Below, one piece after another: positions 25,288 through 36,405 of a stretch of 64,000 nt of DNA. Positions within the stretch are counted from its first letter, which is position 1, and the number at the start of each line of letters is the position of its first letter. The position numbers and the translations under genes are program-made. The notes under the pieces were generated by a model, which ran no database searches, was not told the origin of the DNA, and saw only the letters and a program-made list of their open reading frames with translations. The DNA comes from Pseudomonas orientalis (GTDB lineage Bacteria > Pseudomonadota > Gammaproteobacteria > Pseudomonadales > Pseudomonadaceae). The DNA lies in NCBI RefSeq assembly GCF_022807995.1, contig NZ_CP094351.1, positions 2,635,001 through 2,699,000 on the forward strand, in the 5' to 3' direction.

Positions 25288-28038
25288 TCAGCTTTCTTGA
25301 ATATCGGCATTGATAAAAACATTGACCGGGAAATCCCCCAGGGCAGCGCTGATCAACAGCTCCTTGTCTGGTGTGACTGCGCTCGTCTGAAAAAGTCCCT
25401 TCCAGTTTTGTGTTGTGGCGGCGAACGGTAATTTCACCCGGGTATCGCCCCAAACCTGGGCAGGAATCAGGGGCTGCAGCACATTTTCGAGCAGGCGCCG
25501 GGTCCAGCGCGGCACCACCACGAGCACGTGTTTGCCTTGGTGCTCGCGGCAAAAAGCAACAACGTGCTCGGCCTGCTGGCCAACCACCTCGAGGGCCGTG
25601 TAGGCACCGTCGCTGAACAGCTCGACGTTAGCCTTGCGCAAGGCCAGCACCTGCGCCATCACCGCCTGTTTGATACGCCCGTCGCGCCAGTTGGACAGCA
25701 GTTCACCGATGTCCGCCGGGTTATCCAGTGCGCGTTGCCGCGCGGGGAAGTCCACCGGGCGCCGGTTGTCCGGGTCGACCAGGCTGAAGTCCCAGAACTC
25801 ATCGCCCTGGTACACGTCCGGTACACCCGGCACGCTCAGATGCAGCAAAGTCTGCGCCAGCCCGTTCAAGGCCCCGGCGGGGGCGATGGCCTGGGCGGCG
25901 TCGGCAAGGGCGTCGCGCAATGGCTTGCCGGCTTCACTGAGCAATACGCGCTGCAGGAAACTCTCCACGCCGTGTTCATAGGCCTCGTTCGGCGCGCTCC
26001 AGCTGCTTTGCAGTTTGGCTTCGCGCAGGGCTTTCTGCTGCCACTGCCACAGGCGTTGCTGATAGGCCTCAAGATCAGGTTTCGGCTCCAGCGGCCAACT
26101 GCCGAGCAGCACTTGATAGAGGATCAACTCGTCGCCGGCCGAGGGGCTGTCGGCCGTCTCGCGCAACGGCGCGGCCAGGCTGCGCCAGCGTTCGACCTGC
26201 TCGGCATACCAGGGCGCGCACTCGCTCAGCACCGCCAGGCGCGCGCGGGTATCTTCGCCACGTTTATGGTCGTGGGTGGCGGTGGCCAGCAGGTTGTGCG
26301 GGAAGGCTTTCAGACGCTGCTGGTTGGCCCCATGGAAATCGGCCAACGGCGCGCTGAACTGCTCGGTGCTGAAGCCCACGTCGTTACGCGACAGCAACAC
26401 CGCCGAGCGATAGAACGCCGTGTCTTCCACGGCCTTGGCCGCAGCGGGCGAGGTCAGTTGCTGGAAGCGCACGCAGGCATGCTTGAGTATCTTGCGCTCG
26501 CGGCCCAGGGGGCGATTGCGCCAGGGTTGACCACCCAACCATTTCTCCAAGTGGTCAAGTACTTGCCAGTCGCCCTCGCTCAGGGTGCTGCGCGCGCCCT
26601 CCATGGCCTGCTGGAACACCTTGTCGTCCGCCGCGCTGCGCCCGCGCGCACTGATATAGGTGCGATATACCGGGAAATGCACGATCAGTTCCTGCAACGC
26701 CCGGCGGATCGCGCCCAGGGTCAGGTCGCGGGTCATCACGTCGTCCCGGGCCACTTGCAACAGGGCCTGAGCCACGCTCTCGAAATCGCCGCCCAACGAA
26801 CCATTGAGGATTTGCTGGCGTGCCAGCCGTGCTTCGTCCATAAACGCCGATGGCCGTTCGCTGTGGCGCGACCATAACTCGGCCAGCGGCGCGAAACCGT
26901 CCGGGTGATGCTGCATCAACGACAGCTGGTTCATGAATTCGTAGCCGGTGGTGCCGTCCACTTGCCAGTCTTCGCGCAAGGTCTCGCCTTCACCGAGGAT
27001 CTTTTCCACAAAGATCGGCAAATGCCGCGCAGGCGACAGTGCATCCACTCGGCGGCGCAGCTTGCGGCAATAGCCGCGCGGGTCGGCCAGGCCGTCGATA
27101 TGGTCGATGCGCAAGCCGTCGATCAAGCCTGCGCTGATCAACTCGAAAATCTTGCCGTGGGTGGCTTCGAACACTGCCGTGCGCTCCACCCGCAGGCCAC
27201 CCAGTTCGTTGACGTCGAAAAAGCGCCGCCAATTGATGTCGTCCGCCGCGGTGCGCCAACTGGCCAGGCGGTACGTCTGCTCTTCCAGCAGCCGATGCAG
27301 GCGCGCGAAGCCCTCAGGCGTACGCCCGTCGAACGCGGCGAGGCGCTGTTCGATGGCGGGTAACACCTCGCTGGCGCGCTCGGCCAGTGCCTGTTTCAGC
27401 CAGCCGGCTTCGGCGTAGGCGTCGTCCTGGTACGCCAGGGCGGCGAAGCGCTCGGCCAGCGGCTTGAGCGGTTCCTCGTTGCCGAGGATCAGCGCATAGT
27501 CGCGTGGGCAGATCGGGAAACGATGTTCGTAGTGCTCAACGTAAAATGCCCCCTGCGCCGCTTCAAACTTCAGCACCAGGCTGCCGCTCTGCAAGGCTTC
27601 GCCGTAATCGCTGCCCAGGAACGGCATCAGCAGTTGGCCCTTGAGCAGCGGGTCCGGTGAATGCCATTGAATATCGAAGAATTCGCTGTAGGGACTCAAG
27701 CGACCCCATTCCAGCAGGTCCAGCCACCAGGGGTTGTCAGCGCCGCCCACGGCCATATGGTTGGAAACGATATCGAGGACCAGGCCCATGTCGTGTTCGC
27801 GCAACGCGGCAACCAAGCGCTGCAACGCGGCTTCGCCGCCCAGTTCCGGGTTGACGCAGGAGGGGTCGACCACGTCATAGCCATGCATCGACCCGGCCCG
27901 TGCCTTGAGCAGGGGCGAGGCGTACAGGTGGCTGATGCCCAGGCGGGCGAAATACGGCACCAGCGGCACCGCATCATCCAGGGTAAAGCCTTTATGAAAT
28001 TGCAGGCGCTGGGTAGCGCGCAGGGGCAGTGCTTTCAT
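25288..28038 (-). CDS. treY: Malto-oligosyltrehalose synthase TreY
   Basis: A 916-residue GH13 intramolecular transglucosylase that converts the reducing end of a maltodextrin to a trehalosyl unit. Motifs seen: RLQFHKGFTLDDAVPLVPYF, SPLLKARAGSMHGYDVVDPS, DIVSNHMAV, GLRIDHIDGLADP (nucleophile region), IFVEKILGEGE (acid/base) and DVYQGDEFWDFSLVDPDNRR. Its stop overlaps no neighbour but its ATG overlaps the malQ stop by 4 bp. It works with TreZ to make trehalose from GlgA/GlgX-derived glucans. Confidence 0.95.
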   Translation of the reverse strand: MKALPLRATQRLQFHKGFTLDDAVPLVPYFARLGISHLYASPLLKARAGSMHGYDVVDPSCVNPELGGEAALQRLVAALREHDMGLVLDIVSNHMAVGGADNPWWLDLLEWGRLSPYSEFFDIQWHSPDPLLKGQLLMPFLGSDYGEALQSGSLVLKFEAAQGAFYVEHYEHRFPICPRDYALILGNEEPLKPLAERFAALAYQDDAYAEAGWLKQALAERASEVLPAIEQRLAAFDGRTPEGFARLHRLLEEQTYRLASWRTAADDINWRRFFDVNELGGLRVERTAVFEATHGKIFELISAGLIDGLRIDHIDGLADPRGYCRKLRRRVDALSPARHLPIFVEKILGEGETLREDWQVDGTTGYEFMNQLSLMQHHPDGFAPLAELWSRHSERPSAFMDEARLARQQILNGSLGGDFESVAQALLQVARDDVMTRDLTLGAIRRALQELIVHFPVYRTYISARGRSAADDKVFQQAMEGARSTLSEGDWQVLDHLEKWLGGQPWRNRPLGRERKILKHACVRFQQLTSPAAAKAVEDTAFYRSAVLLSRNDVGFSTEQFSAPLADFHGANQQRLKAFPHNLLATATHDHKRGEDTRARLAVLSECAPWYAEQVERWRSLAAPLRETADSPSAGDELILYQVLLGSWPLEPKPDLEAYQQRLWQWQQKALREAKLQSSWSAPNEAYEHGVESFLQRVLLSEAGKPLRDALADAAQAIAPAGALNGLAQTLLHLSVPGVPDVYQGDEFWDFSLVDPDNRRPVDFPARQRALDNPADIGELLSNWRDGRIKQAVMAQVLALRKANVELFSDGAYTALEVVGQQAEHVVAFCREHQGKHVLVVVPRWTRRLLENVLQPLIPAQVWGDTRVKLPFAATTQNWKGLFQTSAVTPDKELLISAALGDFPVNVFINADIQES

Positions 28039-30119
28039 CGGTCACGCTCATAGGTTTGGTTGCGCGCAACGGCCAGCAGCTCGAGGCGGCGCGCGGCGCC
28101 GGCATTGTCGAGCAGGCTGGACGCTTCGCCGGGCAGGCGGCGGCGCCAATTGGGGTGGGTGTCGGTGGTGCCGGGCAGGTTAGGCTGTTCTTCCATGCCC
28201 AGCGCATCCTCCAGGGGCAGCAGCACCAGCGGCGCACGGGTGTGGCCGAGGTAGCGCACGCTGGCATCGATCATGTGGTCGGTGTCGTTGCGGATCTCAT
28301 CGACGAAATTCTGCGGGTCCTGGCTCAAGGCCTGGCGCAATGCCTGGCGTTCGCGCAGGCGGTGTTCGCTCCATTGATCGACGGTCGGCGCGTCGATCAG
28401 GCCCAATTCGATATTCCATTCGATGTCACGGCTGTGCCACCAGCCATTGAGCGTCGGCAAATCATGGGTGCTGGTGGTGGCCAGGGCGTTGTCGGGCCAG
28501 TCGAGGATCGGCCTGAACTGGCCTTCATGGTTTTGCTCGAACAGCAACACACGCATGCCCAGGATCGCCCGGCTGCTGAGTTTTTCGCGCAGGCCGTCGG
28601 GCACGGTGCCGAGGTCTTCACCAAGCACGATGGCCTGGTGACGGTGGGACTCAAGGGCCAACAGCCGCAGCATGTCGTCCACCGGGTAATACAGGTAGGC
28701 GCCTTCGCGCGGTGAAGCCCCGTTAGGGATGACCCACAGGCGTTGCAGGCCCATCACGTGGTCGATGCGCAGGCCGCCGGCGTGGGCGAAGTTGGCCCGC
28801 AGCATTTCAATAAAGGCACGGAAACCGTTGCGTTTGAGCCCCTCGGGGGAAAATGCGGAAATGCCCCAGCCCTGGCCCGCACGGTTGAGAATGTCCGGTG
28901 GCGCGCCGACGGTCAGGTCCGCGAGCAGTTCGTCCTGGCGACTCCACGCCTGGCTGCCACCGCCGTCCGCACCCACCGCCAGGTCCGCGATCAGGCCGAT
29001 GCCCATGCCGCTGCCACGCGCGGCCTGTTGCGCACGCTGCAGACTGCGCGCGATCAGCCACTGGGTGAAAGCGAAATAGCCGATTTCGTCACGGTGCTCT
29101 TCGGCGAACTGCGCCAGCGCTGGACTCTGCGGTGTACGCCAGTCCTGCGGCCACTGGCGCCAGTCGAGGTCTTCCCCGGCGGCGGCGCGCAACGCTTGCA
29201 CCGCTTCGAACCGACAGTGGTTTTCCAGGGCTTCGCCGCCTGTCTGGCGAAAGCTCTGGAAGTCGGCATGTTGTGGATGGTGGCCGTGGCGGAAGTCGTC
29301 ATACAGGGCGCGCAGCAGGCGCTGCTTGGCCTTGGCGGCGGCAGGCCAGTCGATCAGGGTGAGCTGTTCGAGCTCGTGCAGTTCCTCGGCCAGGCCCGTG
29401 GCCTCGATGGCATTGCGCACTTCACGTTCGCCCAGGATGCATTCCGGCGAGGCATACAGGCTGTTGAGAAACAGCCGGCTGGAAGGCGAGTAGGGGCTGT
29501 AGCGCTCGGTGTCGGCACTGAACATGGCGTGCATCGGACTGATCGCCAGGGCGTCGGCCCCGCGCTCGGCGGCCGAGCGGGCCAGGTGCTCCAGGGCCAG
29601 GGTGTCGCCGAAGCCACCGTCGCCGAGGCGGCGCAGCGAGTAGAGCTGGGCACTGAGGCCCCAGGCGCGGGCGGGGTGGGTGTCGACCGCCTCGGCCACG
29701 CTATGGCACTGGGCGGGGGCGACGGCGAGGGTGAAGGTCTGGCCGTCGATATGCGCCTGATGGTAACCAAGGGCGATCACGCCCGGCAGCACGGCATCCC
29801 CATCAAGCCGCAGTTCCAGGCTTTCGCCATGTTCCAGTTGCACGCGGCACGGCGTGTCCGGTGCAAAAAAACGCGCGAGGTCCAGCCCTTCACCGCTGTC
29901 GACGGTCATCAGCGGCGGTAGATGCTTATCCTGCTGTGCCTGCTCCAGTTCCTGCAGGCTGGCCTCGATCTCGGCCTCGGTATCGGCCGGGTGACCGAGC
30001 CCCTTGAGCACGGCGCGCAGGGCGTCGGGCTTGACGTGTTGCGGGCGACCGTTGGCATCGATCCAATCGACGGCCAGGCCCGCACGGCTGGCGAGTATTT
30101 CCAGGTTCGCTTCGCTCAA
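28035..30119 (-). CDS. malQ: 4-alpha-glucanotransferase (amylomaltase) MalQ
   Basis: A 694-residue GH77 enzyme that disproportionates malto-oligosaccharides. Motifs: SPYSPSSRLFLNSLYASPE, GLRIDHVMGLQRLW (nucleophile Asp), VLGEDLGTVPDGLRE (acid/base Glu) and TSTHDLPTLNGWW (third Asp). It overlaps treZ and treY by 4 bp on either side. In the block it probably lengthens short maltodextrins so that TreY can use them. Confidence 0.95.
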   Translation of the reverse strand: MSEANLEILASRAGLAVDWIDANGRPQHVKPDALRAVLKGLGHPADTEAEIEASLQELEQAQQDKHLPPLMTVDSGEGLDLARFFAPDTPCRVQLEHGESLELRLDGDAVLPGVIALGYHQAHIDGQTFTLAVAPAQCHSVAEAVDTHPARAWGLSAQLYSLRRLGDGGFGDTLALEHLARSAAERGADALAISPMHAMFSADTERYSPYSPSSRLFLNSLYASPECILGEREVRNAIEATGLAEELHELEQLTLIDWPAAAKAKQRLLRALYDDFRHGHHPQHADFQSFRQTGGEALENHCRFEAVQALRAAAGEDLDWRQWPQDWRTPQSPALAQFAEEHRDEIGYFAFTQWLIARSLQRAQQAARGSGMGIGLIADLAVGADGGGSQAWSRQDELLADLTVGAPPDILNRAGQGWGISAFSPEGLKRNGFRAFIEMLRANFAHAGGLRIDHVMGLQRLWVIPNGASPREGAYLYYPVDDMLRLLALESHRHQAIVLGEDLGTVPDGLREKLSSRAILGMRVLLFEQNHEGQFRPILDWPDNALATTSTHDLPTLNGWWHSRDIEWNIELGLIDAPTVDQWSEHRLRERQALRQALSQDPQNFVDEIRNDTDHMIDASVRYLGHTRAPLVLLPLEDALGMEEQPNLPGTTDTHPNWRRRLPGEASSLLDNAGAARRLELLAVARNQTYERDR

Positions 30120-31864
30120 GACTGTTCTCCAGCAGGGAATAAGGACACGCGTGCGCTGAAGGGCGGCAACTGCGCCGCCGCAGGGTCGGCAGGCGTTTGA
30201 AAGATCACGTGAGGCGAAGCCTGATGGTCGACGGGCTCGGCGCTCAGGTTCAAATCGATGTGCAGCACGCTGCCATTGCCCAGCCGCCAGCGCGCCGTGA
30301 CCGCGCCGTCGGCCAGCACTCGCGCGCCCAAGGCCACGCTGCCGGGCAGATGGGGCACCACATATTGATGACGCAGGCTCAGCAAGTGACGATAGAACTG
30401 GGCATGCTCGTTCTCCGCCAGGGTTGGCCTGGATTGCAGGAAGGTCGTCAAGGCGTTGGGGTCGGGGATGCGCTCGCGCTGCTCGGGGTCATGAAACGCG
30501 GCGAAATCGGCGAACTCGTTGCGTCGACCTTCACGCACGGCCTGCGCCAGCTCACCGTGATGGTCGGTGAAAAACAGGAACGGCTCGGCAGCATTGACCT
30601 CATCGCCCATGAACATCAGCGGGATCATCGGCGACAACAGCAACAGCGCGGTCGCTGCCTTCAACGCCTGGGGCGGGCACAGCTGGTGCAGGCGTTCACC
30701 CAAGGCTCGATTGCCGATCTGGTCGTGGTTCTGTAGAAACACCACGAACGCGGTGGGCGGCAATTCGCCGCTCGGCTCGCCGCGTGCATGGCCGTGGCGG
30801 GTGGGCTGGCCCTGATAGATAAAGCCTTCACCCAGGCAGCGCGCCAGTTTGGCCGTAGGCTGCTCGGCGAAGTCACTGTAATAGGCGTCGGTTTCGCCGG
30901 TGAGCAGCACGTGCAGCACGTTATGGAAGTCATCGTTCCATTGCGCATCGAAATCATGTTTGAGCAGGCCGGCCTGGTTCAGCTCGTTTTCCAGCACCAG
31001 CCACACATGCCGCCCTGTGTCGACCTGCTGGCGTACGCGCTGCGCGAGCTCCTGCAGGAAGCCGGGGTTGTCGATGGCGTGCACCGCATCCAGGCGCAGG
31101 CCGTCGAAGCGGTATTCCAGCAGCCACATCAGGGCGTTATCGAGGAAGAAGTCCCGCACTTCGCGGCGTTCGAAATCAATCCCCGCGCCCCACGGTGTGT
31201 GCACGTCTTCCTGGAAGAAGCCCTTGGCGTACTGGCCCAGGTAGTTGCCATCCGGGCCGAAGTGGTTGTAGACCACATCAAGGATCACCGCCAGACCGTG
31301 CCCGTGGGCGCTGTCGATCAGGTGCTTGAGCTGTTCGGGGGAACCGTAGGTGGCTTGCGGGGCGTAAGGCAGTACGCCGTCGTAGCCCCAGTTGCGCTCA
31401 CCGGGGAATTGCGCCAGAGGCATCAGTTCGATCGCAGTCACGCCCAGCTCGGCCAGGCGCGGCAGGTGCTTCTCGACTTCGGCGTAACCGCCCATCGCGC
31501 CGACGTGCAGTTCGTAGATCACCGCCTCGTGCCAGGGGCGGCCTTGCCAGTGGCTGTGCTGCCATTGATAGGCAAGCGGGTCGACCACGCGGCTCCAACC
31601 GTGCACATCTAGGGCCTGGGCCCTGGAGGCGGGGTCGGGAACATCTCGTTCCCCGTCGATATTGAAGCGGTAAAGCGTCCCGGCAGGGCAGGCTATCTCC
31701 ACTTCGAACCAGCCATCTGCCTGGGGCAGCATGGCCACGGATTTTCCTTCCTGCAATTCAACGCTGACATAAAACGCGTCTGGCGCCCACAAGGCGAAAC
31801 GCGTGTGTTGCGCGTCCAGCATCAGTGCGCCGTGGGGCCAGGTTTCCAGAGTCCGTAACGGCAT
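30116..31864 (-). CDS. treZ: Malto-oligosyltrehalose trehalohydrolase TreZ
   Basis: A 582-residue GH13 enzyme that releases trehalose from the product of TreY. An N-terminal CBM48-like domain (TRFALWAPDAFYVSVELQEG) precedes the barrel: VVYNHFGPDGNYL, FDGLRLDAVHAIDNP (nucleophile Asp), WLVLENELNQAGLL (acid/base Glu) and FLQNHDQIGNRALGERL. It starts 19 bp after the glgA stop and overlaps malQ by 4 bp. Confidence 0.95.
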   Translation of the reverse strand: MPLRTLETWPHGALMLDAQHTRFALWAPDAFYVSVELQEGKSVAMLPQADGWFEVEIACPAGTLYRFNIDGERDVPDPASRAQALDVHGWSRVVDPLAYQWQHSHWQGRPWHEAVIYELHVGAMGGYAEVEKHLPRLAELGVTAIELMPLAQFPGERNWGYDGVLPYAPQATYGSPEQLKHLIDSAHGHGLAVILDVVYNHFGPDGNYLGQYAKGFFQEDVHTPWGAGIDFERREVRDFFLDNALMWLLEYRFDGLRLDAVHAIDNPGFLQELAQRVRQQVDTGRHVWLVLENELNQAGLLKHDFDAQWNDDFHNVLHVLLTGETDAYYSDFAEQPTAKLARCLGEGFIYQGQPTRHGHARGEPSGELPPTAFVVFLQNHDQIGNRALGERLHQLCPPQALKAATALLLLSPMIPLMFMGDEVNAAEPFLFFTDHHGELAQAVREGRRNEFADFAAFHDPEQRERIPDPNALTTFLQSRPTLAENEHAQFYRHLLSLRHQYVVPHLPGSVALGARVLADGAVTARWRLGNGSVLHIDLNLSAEPVDHQASPHVIFQTPADPAAAQLPPFSARVSLFPAGEQS

Positions 31865-31883
31865 CTATGAAGACCTCTCTTGA

Positions 31884-33452
31884 TTATTTAGTCGATTTCC
31901 CCAGTGCTTTAACCACCAGTTGTTCGTACAGCTCGGCGTAGGGTTCCACCGCCTGCGACCAGTTGAACGGTTGGGTCATGGCGCGGCTGCGCATGGCATT
32001 GAGCAGGCCTGGATAGGAGAACACCTTGAACGCGCGCTGCAGGGCGGCTTTGTAGCTGTCGACGGTGGACTCGTTGAACAGAAAACCGGTGACGCCATCC
32101 TCAATGGTGTCAGCCAGGCCGCCGGTATTGCGCGCCACCGGCAAAGAGCCGAAACGCTGCGCATACATCTGGCTCAGGCCGCAGGGTTCATAACGCGAAG
32201 GCATCAGCAGGAAGTCGCTGCCGGCGAACATGCGGCGGGCGTCGGTTTCGTTGAAGCCGATGCGCACGCCAACCTGGCCGGGGAAGCGCAGCGCCAGTTC
32301 GCGCATGGCCTGTTCCTCTTCCGGCTCGCCGCGCCCGATGATCGCGATCTGGCCACCGTTTTCAACGATGAAGCTGGCGACCGCCTCGGTCAGGTCCAGG
32401 CCTTTCTGGTAGACCAGGCGCGAGACCACGGCAAACAACGGGCCGGTGGAATCGTGCAGGCCGAACAGTTCGCGCACATGGGCGGCATTGATGGCCTTGC
32501 CTTCCCAGTCACCGATATTGAAGTTGTGGGTCAGGTGGGTGTCGGTCGAAGTTTCCCAGCTTTCGTCGATGCCGTTGGGAATCCCGCTGAGCAGGCCTTG
32601 CTGGGTCTTGCTGGCGAGAAAACCATCCAGGCCGCAGCCGAATTCCGGCGTGGTGATTTCCTGGGCGTAGGTGGCGCTGACTGTGGTGATGTGGCTGGAG
32701 TAGGCCATGCCGGCCTTGAGAAACGACATCTTGCCGTAGAACTCCATGCCTTCCTGTTGCAGGGCATGGGGCGGAATGCCCAGTTCGGGGGTGCAGCCCA
32801 GGCTCACAACGCCCTGGTAGGCGAGGTTATGAATGGTGAACAGGGTCGGGGTGCGTGAACCACGCCAGTGCATATAGGCCGGGGCGAGGCCAGCGGGCCA
32901 GTCGTGGGCGTGCACCAGGTCCGGGCACCAGTGGATCTGCGCCAGGTTGGCGGCCATATCAGCGGCGGCCAGGCCCAGCCGGGCGAAACGGATGTGGTTG
33001 TCCGGCCAGTCGCGGCCATTGTTGGCGCCGTAGGGCGTGCCTTCGCGCTCATACAGCTCGGGGCAGATCAGCACATAAATCACCAGACCGTCCTTGAGGT
33101 CCATGCGCCCGATCTTGCACGGCGGCAGCGCGGCGTGGCCACCCAGCTCGCCGATGATGTGAATCGGGTTGTCGCTTTCCATCACTTGCGGGTAGCCGGG
33201 GATCAGTACGCGTACATCGTGCAAGTGAGCCATGGCGCGGGGCAGGGCCGCCGACACATCGCCCAGGCCGCCGGTTTTCACCAGGTCGGCAAATTCGGAA
33301 GTAACAAACAGTACCTTCTTTCGGTTGGGGTTATGACTGGACACCGGCCGCACCGTATTGAGGTCGACGACCAAAGAGGTCGACCCGCCAACTGGCTGAC
33401 TAACACGCTCTCCCTGAATACTTGCTGCGGCACTGATCATAATTCTCTCCAA
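31884..33452 (-). CDS. glgA: Glycogen synthase GlgA
   Basis: A 522-residue GT5 enzyme that transfers glucose from ADP-glucose to alpha-1,4-glucan. KTGGLGDVSAALPRA (ADP-glucose loop) lies near residue 61; TIHNLAYQGV, FLKAGMAYSSHITTVS, GIPNGIDES and PSRYEPCGLSQMYA are typical GlgA motifs. About 45 N-terminal residues precede the first strand; a second in-frame ATG at 33440 could be the true start. It is the first gene of the trehalose/glycogen block and has a hairpin in its 5' region. Confidence 0.93.
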   Translation of the reverse strand: MERIMISAAASIQGERVSQPVGGSTSLVVDLNTVRPVSSHNPNRKKVLFVTSEFADLVKTGGLGDVSAALPRAMAHLHDVRVLIPGYPQVMESDNPIHIIGELGGHAALPPCKIGRMDLKDGLVIYVLICPELYEREGTPYGANNGRDWPDNHIRFARLGLAAADMAANLAQIHWCPDLVHAHDWPAGLAPAYMHWRGSRTPTLFTIHNLAYQGVVSLGCTPELGIPPHALQQEGMEFYGKMSFLKAGMAYSSHITTVSATYAQEITTPEFGCGLDGFLASKTQQGLLSGIPNGIDESWETSTDTHLTHNFNIGDWEGKAINAAHVRELFGLHDSTGPLFAVVSRLVYQKGLDLTEAVASFIVENGGQIAIIGRGEPEEEQAMRELALRFPGQVGVRIGFNETDARRMFAGSDFLLMPSRYEPCGLSQMYAQRFGSLPVARNTGGLADTIEDGVTGFLFNESTVDSYKAALQRAFKVFSYPGLLNAMRSRAMTQPFNWSQAVEPYAELYEQLVVKALGKSTK

Positions 33453-33462
33453 CGTGTTGGTT

Positions 33463-33487
33463 AGCTAATGGCCCGCTGCCATTAGCT
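33463..33487 (-). promoter_or_regulatory. Hairpin in the 5' region of glgA
   Basis: Perfect 10-bp arms AGCTAATGGC/GCCATTAGCT with a 5-base loop, beginning 11 bp upstream of the first glgA start. It could be an operator or an mRNA hairpin controlling the whole operon. The rest of 33488-33786 shows no gene. Confidence 0.5.
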
Positions 33488-33786
33488 CGATGACCGCTTC
33501 CTGCGGCCAAGCGCACAAGCGCACGACAATCTGGCAAGGCGTATGCCAGTTGCACGGATAACTAAAAAGATTGGATGGACGGGCATGTAGCGTGAATCGC
33601 GGAGTGCTCGCCTTGCCTTAAAACTTGACCAAGGGCCGAGTTGAAAAGTTTAGTTTTTTTGCGGGGTTTTTGTTTTGGAACGGACCCATCGGTCATGAGT
33701 CTAGGCCAGATCCCAGCGCTTGCCGGGTTTAGAAGGGGTTTTTGTAGGACAAAAAACTTTTAACCTTATGCTTGCTGAGGCCCAGA

Positions 33787-34057
33787 TCCAAATGTGGGAG
33801 GGGGCTTGCCCCCGATGGCGGTGGGTCACCGCTATCGGGAGATAGGTATCTACACAACTCCGTAGTGCCCAACCGTAACCACGATGCGAAGCGAGCCGCT
33901 CTTGATCTGGCTTTTGATCTTGATCTCAGGCGCCCCGTTAAACCACGCTGGCCGAACGCAGGCTTGAATCCGTGGGCAACCCGGCAGGACGCCGGGTTAG
34001 CCGCACTGGGCCAGGGATGGCCCATTGCGGCGGCCCACGGATTCAAGCCGGAGTGAG
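33787..34057 (+). repeat. Large palindromic repeat, copy B, left part
   Basis: The sequence follows copy A (12079 onward) closely through the REP hairpin, the TAGGTATCTACACAACT segment and the nested palindrome, and then breaks at gattcaagccggagtg where the IS110 element begins. The palindrome arm reads GCCGGAGTG where copy A has GCCTGCGTTCG, so this copy was a different sequence variant at the insertion point. Confidence 0.85.
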
Positions 34058-34072
34058 CAACCGTGTCGAAAT

Positions 34073-35154
<1,082 letters not shown>

Positions 35155-35168
35155 AAAATAATCTTACA

Positions 35169-35360
35169 AGGGCACACCGAGCATTAGCGAGGTGCCGAGT
35201 GGTGGGGCAAGAGCGTTTTGCTTACTTTTGCGCTTTTCAAAAGTGAGCCGCTGTAAAAGCGGAACCATTAGCAGCCGTTACCGCAGAAACGGATATGTAC
35301 TCGATCTGATCCAACATCCTGGTCGGCCCAGAGGCCATCGGGGGCAAGCCCCCTCCCACA
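35169..35360 (+). repeat. Large palindromic repeat, copy B, right part
   Basis: After the IS110 element the host repeat resumes at gggcacaccgagc and continues, like copy A, through the hairpins CTTTTG/CAAAAG, CCGCT/AGCGG and CCGTT/AACGG to the terminal REP hairpin. Together with 33787-34057 it makes one interrupted repeat. Confidence 0.85.
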
Positions 35361-35430
35361 CAAATCAACAGCGTATGCCAACATTGTGCAGCTGAGCATT
35401 TTCATTCAAGGCATGCACTTTGTTGGTGCG

Positions 35431-36384
35431 TCAGCCGAGCACCCGAATGGGCGCGCCGTTCGCCCAGGCCTGAATGTCTTCGATCATCTGTTGGTAGAAC
35501 TGTCGGTAGTTTTGCTCGCTGACATAACCGACATGGGGCGTGGCCAGCACATTGGGCAAGGAGCGGAACGGATGGTCATGCGGTAGTGGCTCCTGGCTAT
35601 ACACGTCCAGCGCCGCGCCGGCCAGTCGCCCAGTGCTCAGCGCATCCACCAGTGCCTGCTCATCCACAATCGGCCCGCGCGCCGTGTTCACCAGGCGCGC
35701 GCCGGGCTTCATCCAGCCCAACGCCTGCGCATCGACAAGGCCGCGGCTGCGCTCGCTGAGGACCAGGTGAATGGTCAGAATGTCAGCCTGCTCGAACAGC
35801 TCGCGCTTGCTGACCCAAGTCGCTCCCGACTCGGCCGCCCGTCGCGGCGTAAGGTTTTCGCTCCAGGCAATCACGCGCATGCCGAATACCTGGGCAAATT
35901 GCGCGACTTTTTGCCCGATGCTGCCCAGCCCCAGAATGCCCAGGGTCTTGCCATGCAGGTCGCCGCCCAGGCCGACCTGCCACTCGCCTGCGCGCACGGC
36001 GTTGGCTTCGGCCAGCAGGTTGCGCGTCGAGGCCATGATCAGTGCCCAAGTCAGCTCCGGCGCGGCCTGCTTGTAACTGTCGGTACCGCACACCTGGATC
36101 CCCAACGCCTTGGCGGCGGGTAGATCGATGGCGGCGTTGCGCATGCCGCCGGTCACCAGCAACTTCAGCCTGGGCAGGCCCTGCAACAAGGCCTGGTCGA
36201 AAGGGGAGCGTTCGCGCATCACGCAAATAACGTCGAACTGTTGCAAGCGTTCGACCATCGTGACGGTGTCGGCGGGAAAATCGTGCAGAAAGTGCACCTG
36301 GCCCAGGGGAGCGAGCACTGACCAATCCACCACGCCACTGGCCACTTGCTGCCAATCATCGATCACTGCGATCTGTAGTGACAT
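35431..36384 (-). CDS. D-2-hydroxyacid dehydrogenase family protein
   Basis: A 317-residue NAD-dependent enzyme. GKTLGILGLGSIGQKVA is the nucleotide-binding loop; NTARGPIVDEQALV has the substrate-binding Arg, ALDVYSQEPLP the catalytic Glu, and LATPHVGYVSEQN the catalytic His. It reduces a 2-keto acid to the D-2-hydroxy acid or the reverse; the substrate is unknown. ATG 36384 fits the family start better than the ATG five codons upstream. It starts 21 bp after the alpha/beta hydrolase gene stop, so they probably form an operon. Confidence 0.88.
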   Translation of the reverse strand: MSLQIAVIDDWQQVASGVVDWSVLAPLGQVHFLHDFPADTVTMVERLQQFDVICVMRERSPFDQALLQGLPRLKLLVTGGMRNAAIDLPAAKALGIQVCGTDSYKQAAPELTWALIMASTRNLLAEANAVRAGEWQVGLGGDLHGKTLGILGLGSIGQKVAQFAQVFGMRVIAWSENLTPRRAAESGATWVSKRELFEQADILTIHLVLSERSRGLVDAQALGWMKPGARLVNTARGPIVDEQALVDALSTGRLAGAALDVYSQEPLPHDHPFRSLPNVLATPHVGYVSEQNYRQFYQQMIEDIQAWANGAPIRVLG

Positions 36385-36405
36385 GCATGCGTGCCTCAAA
36401 AAGGG

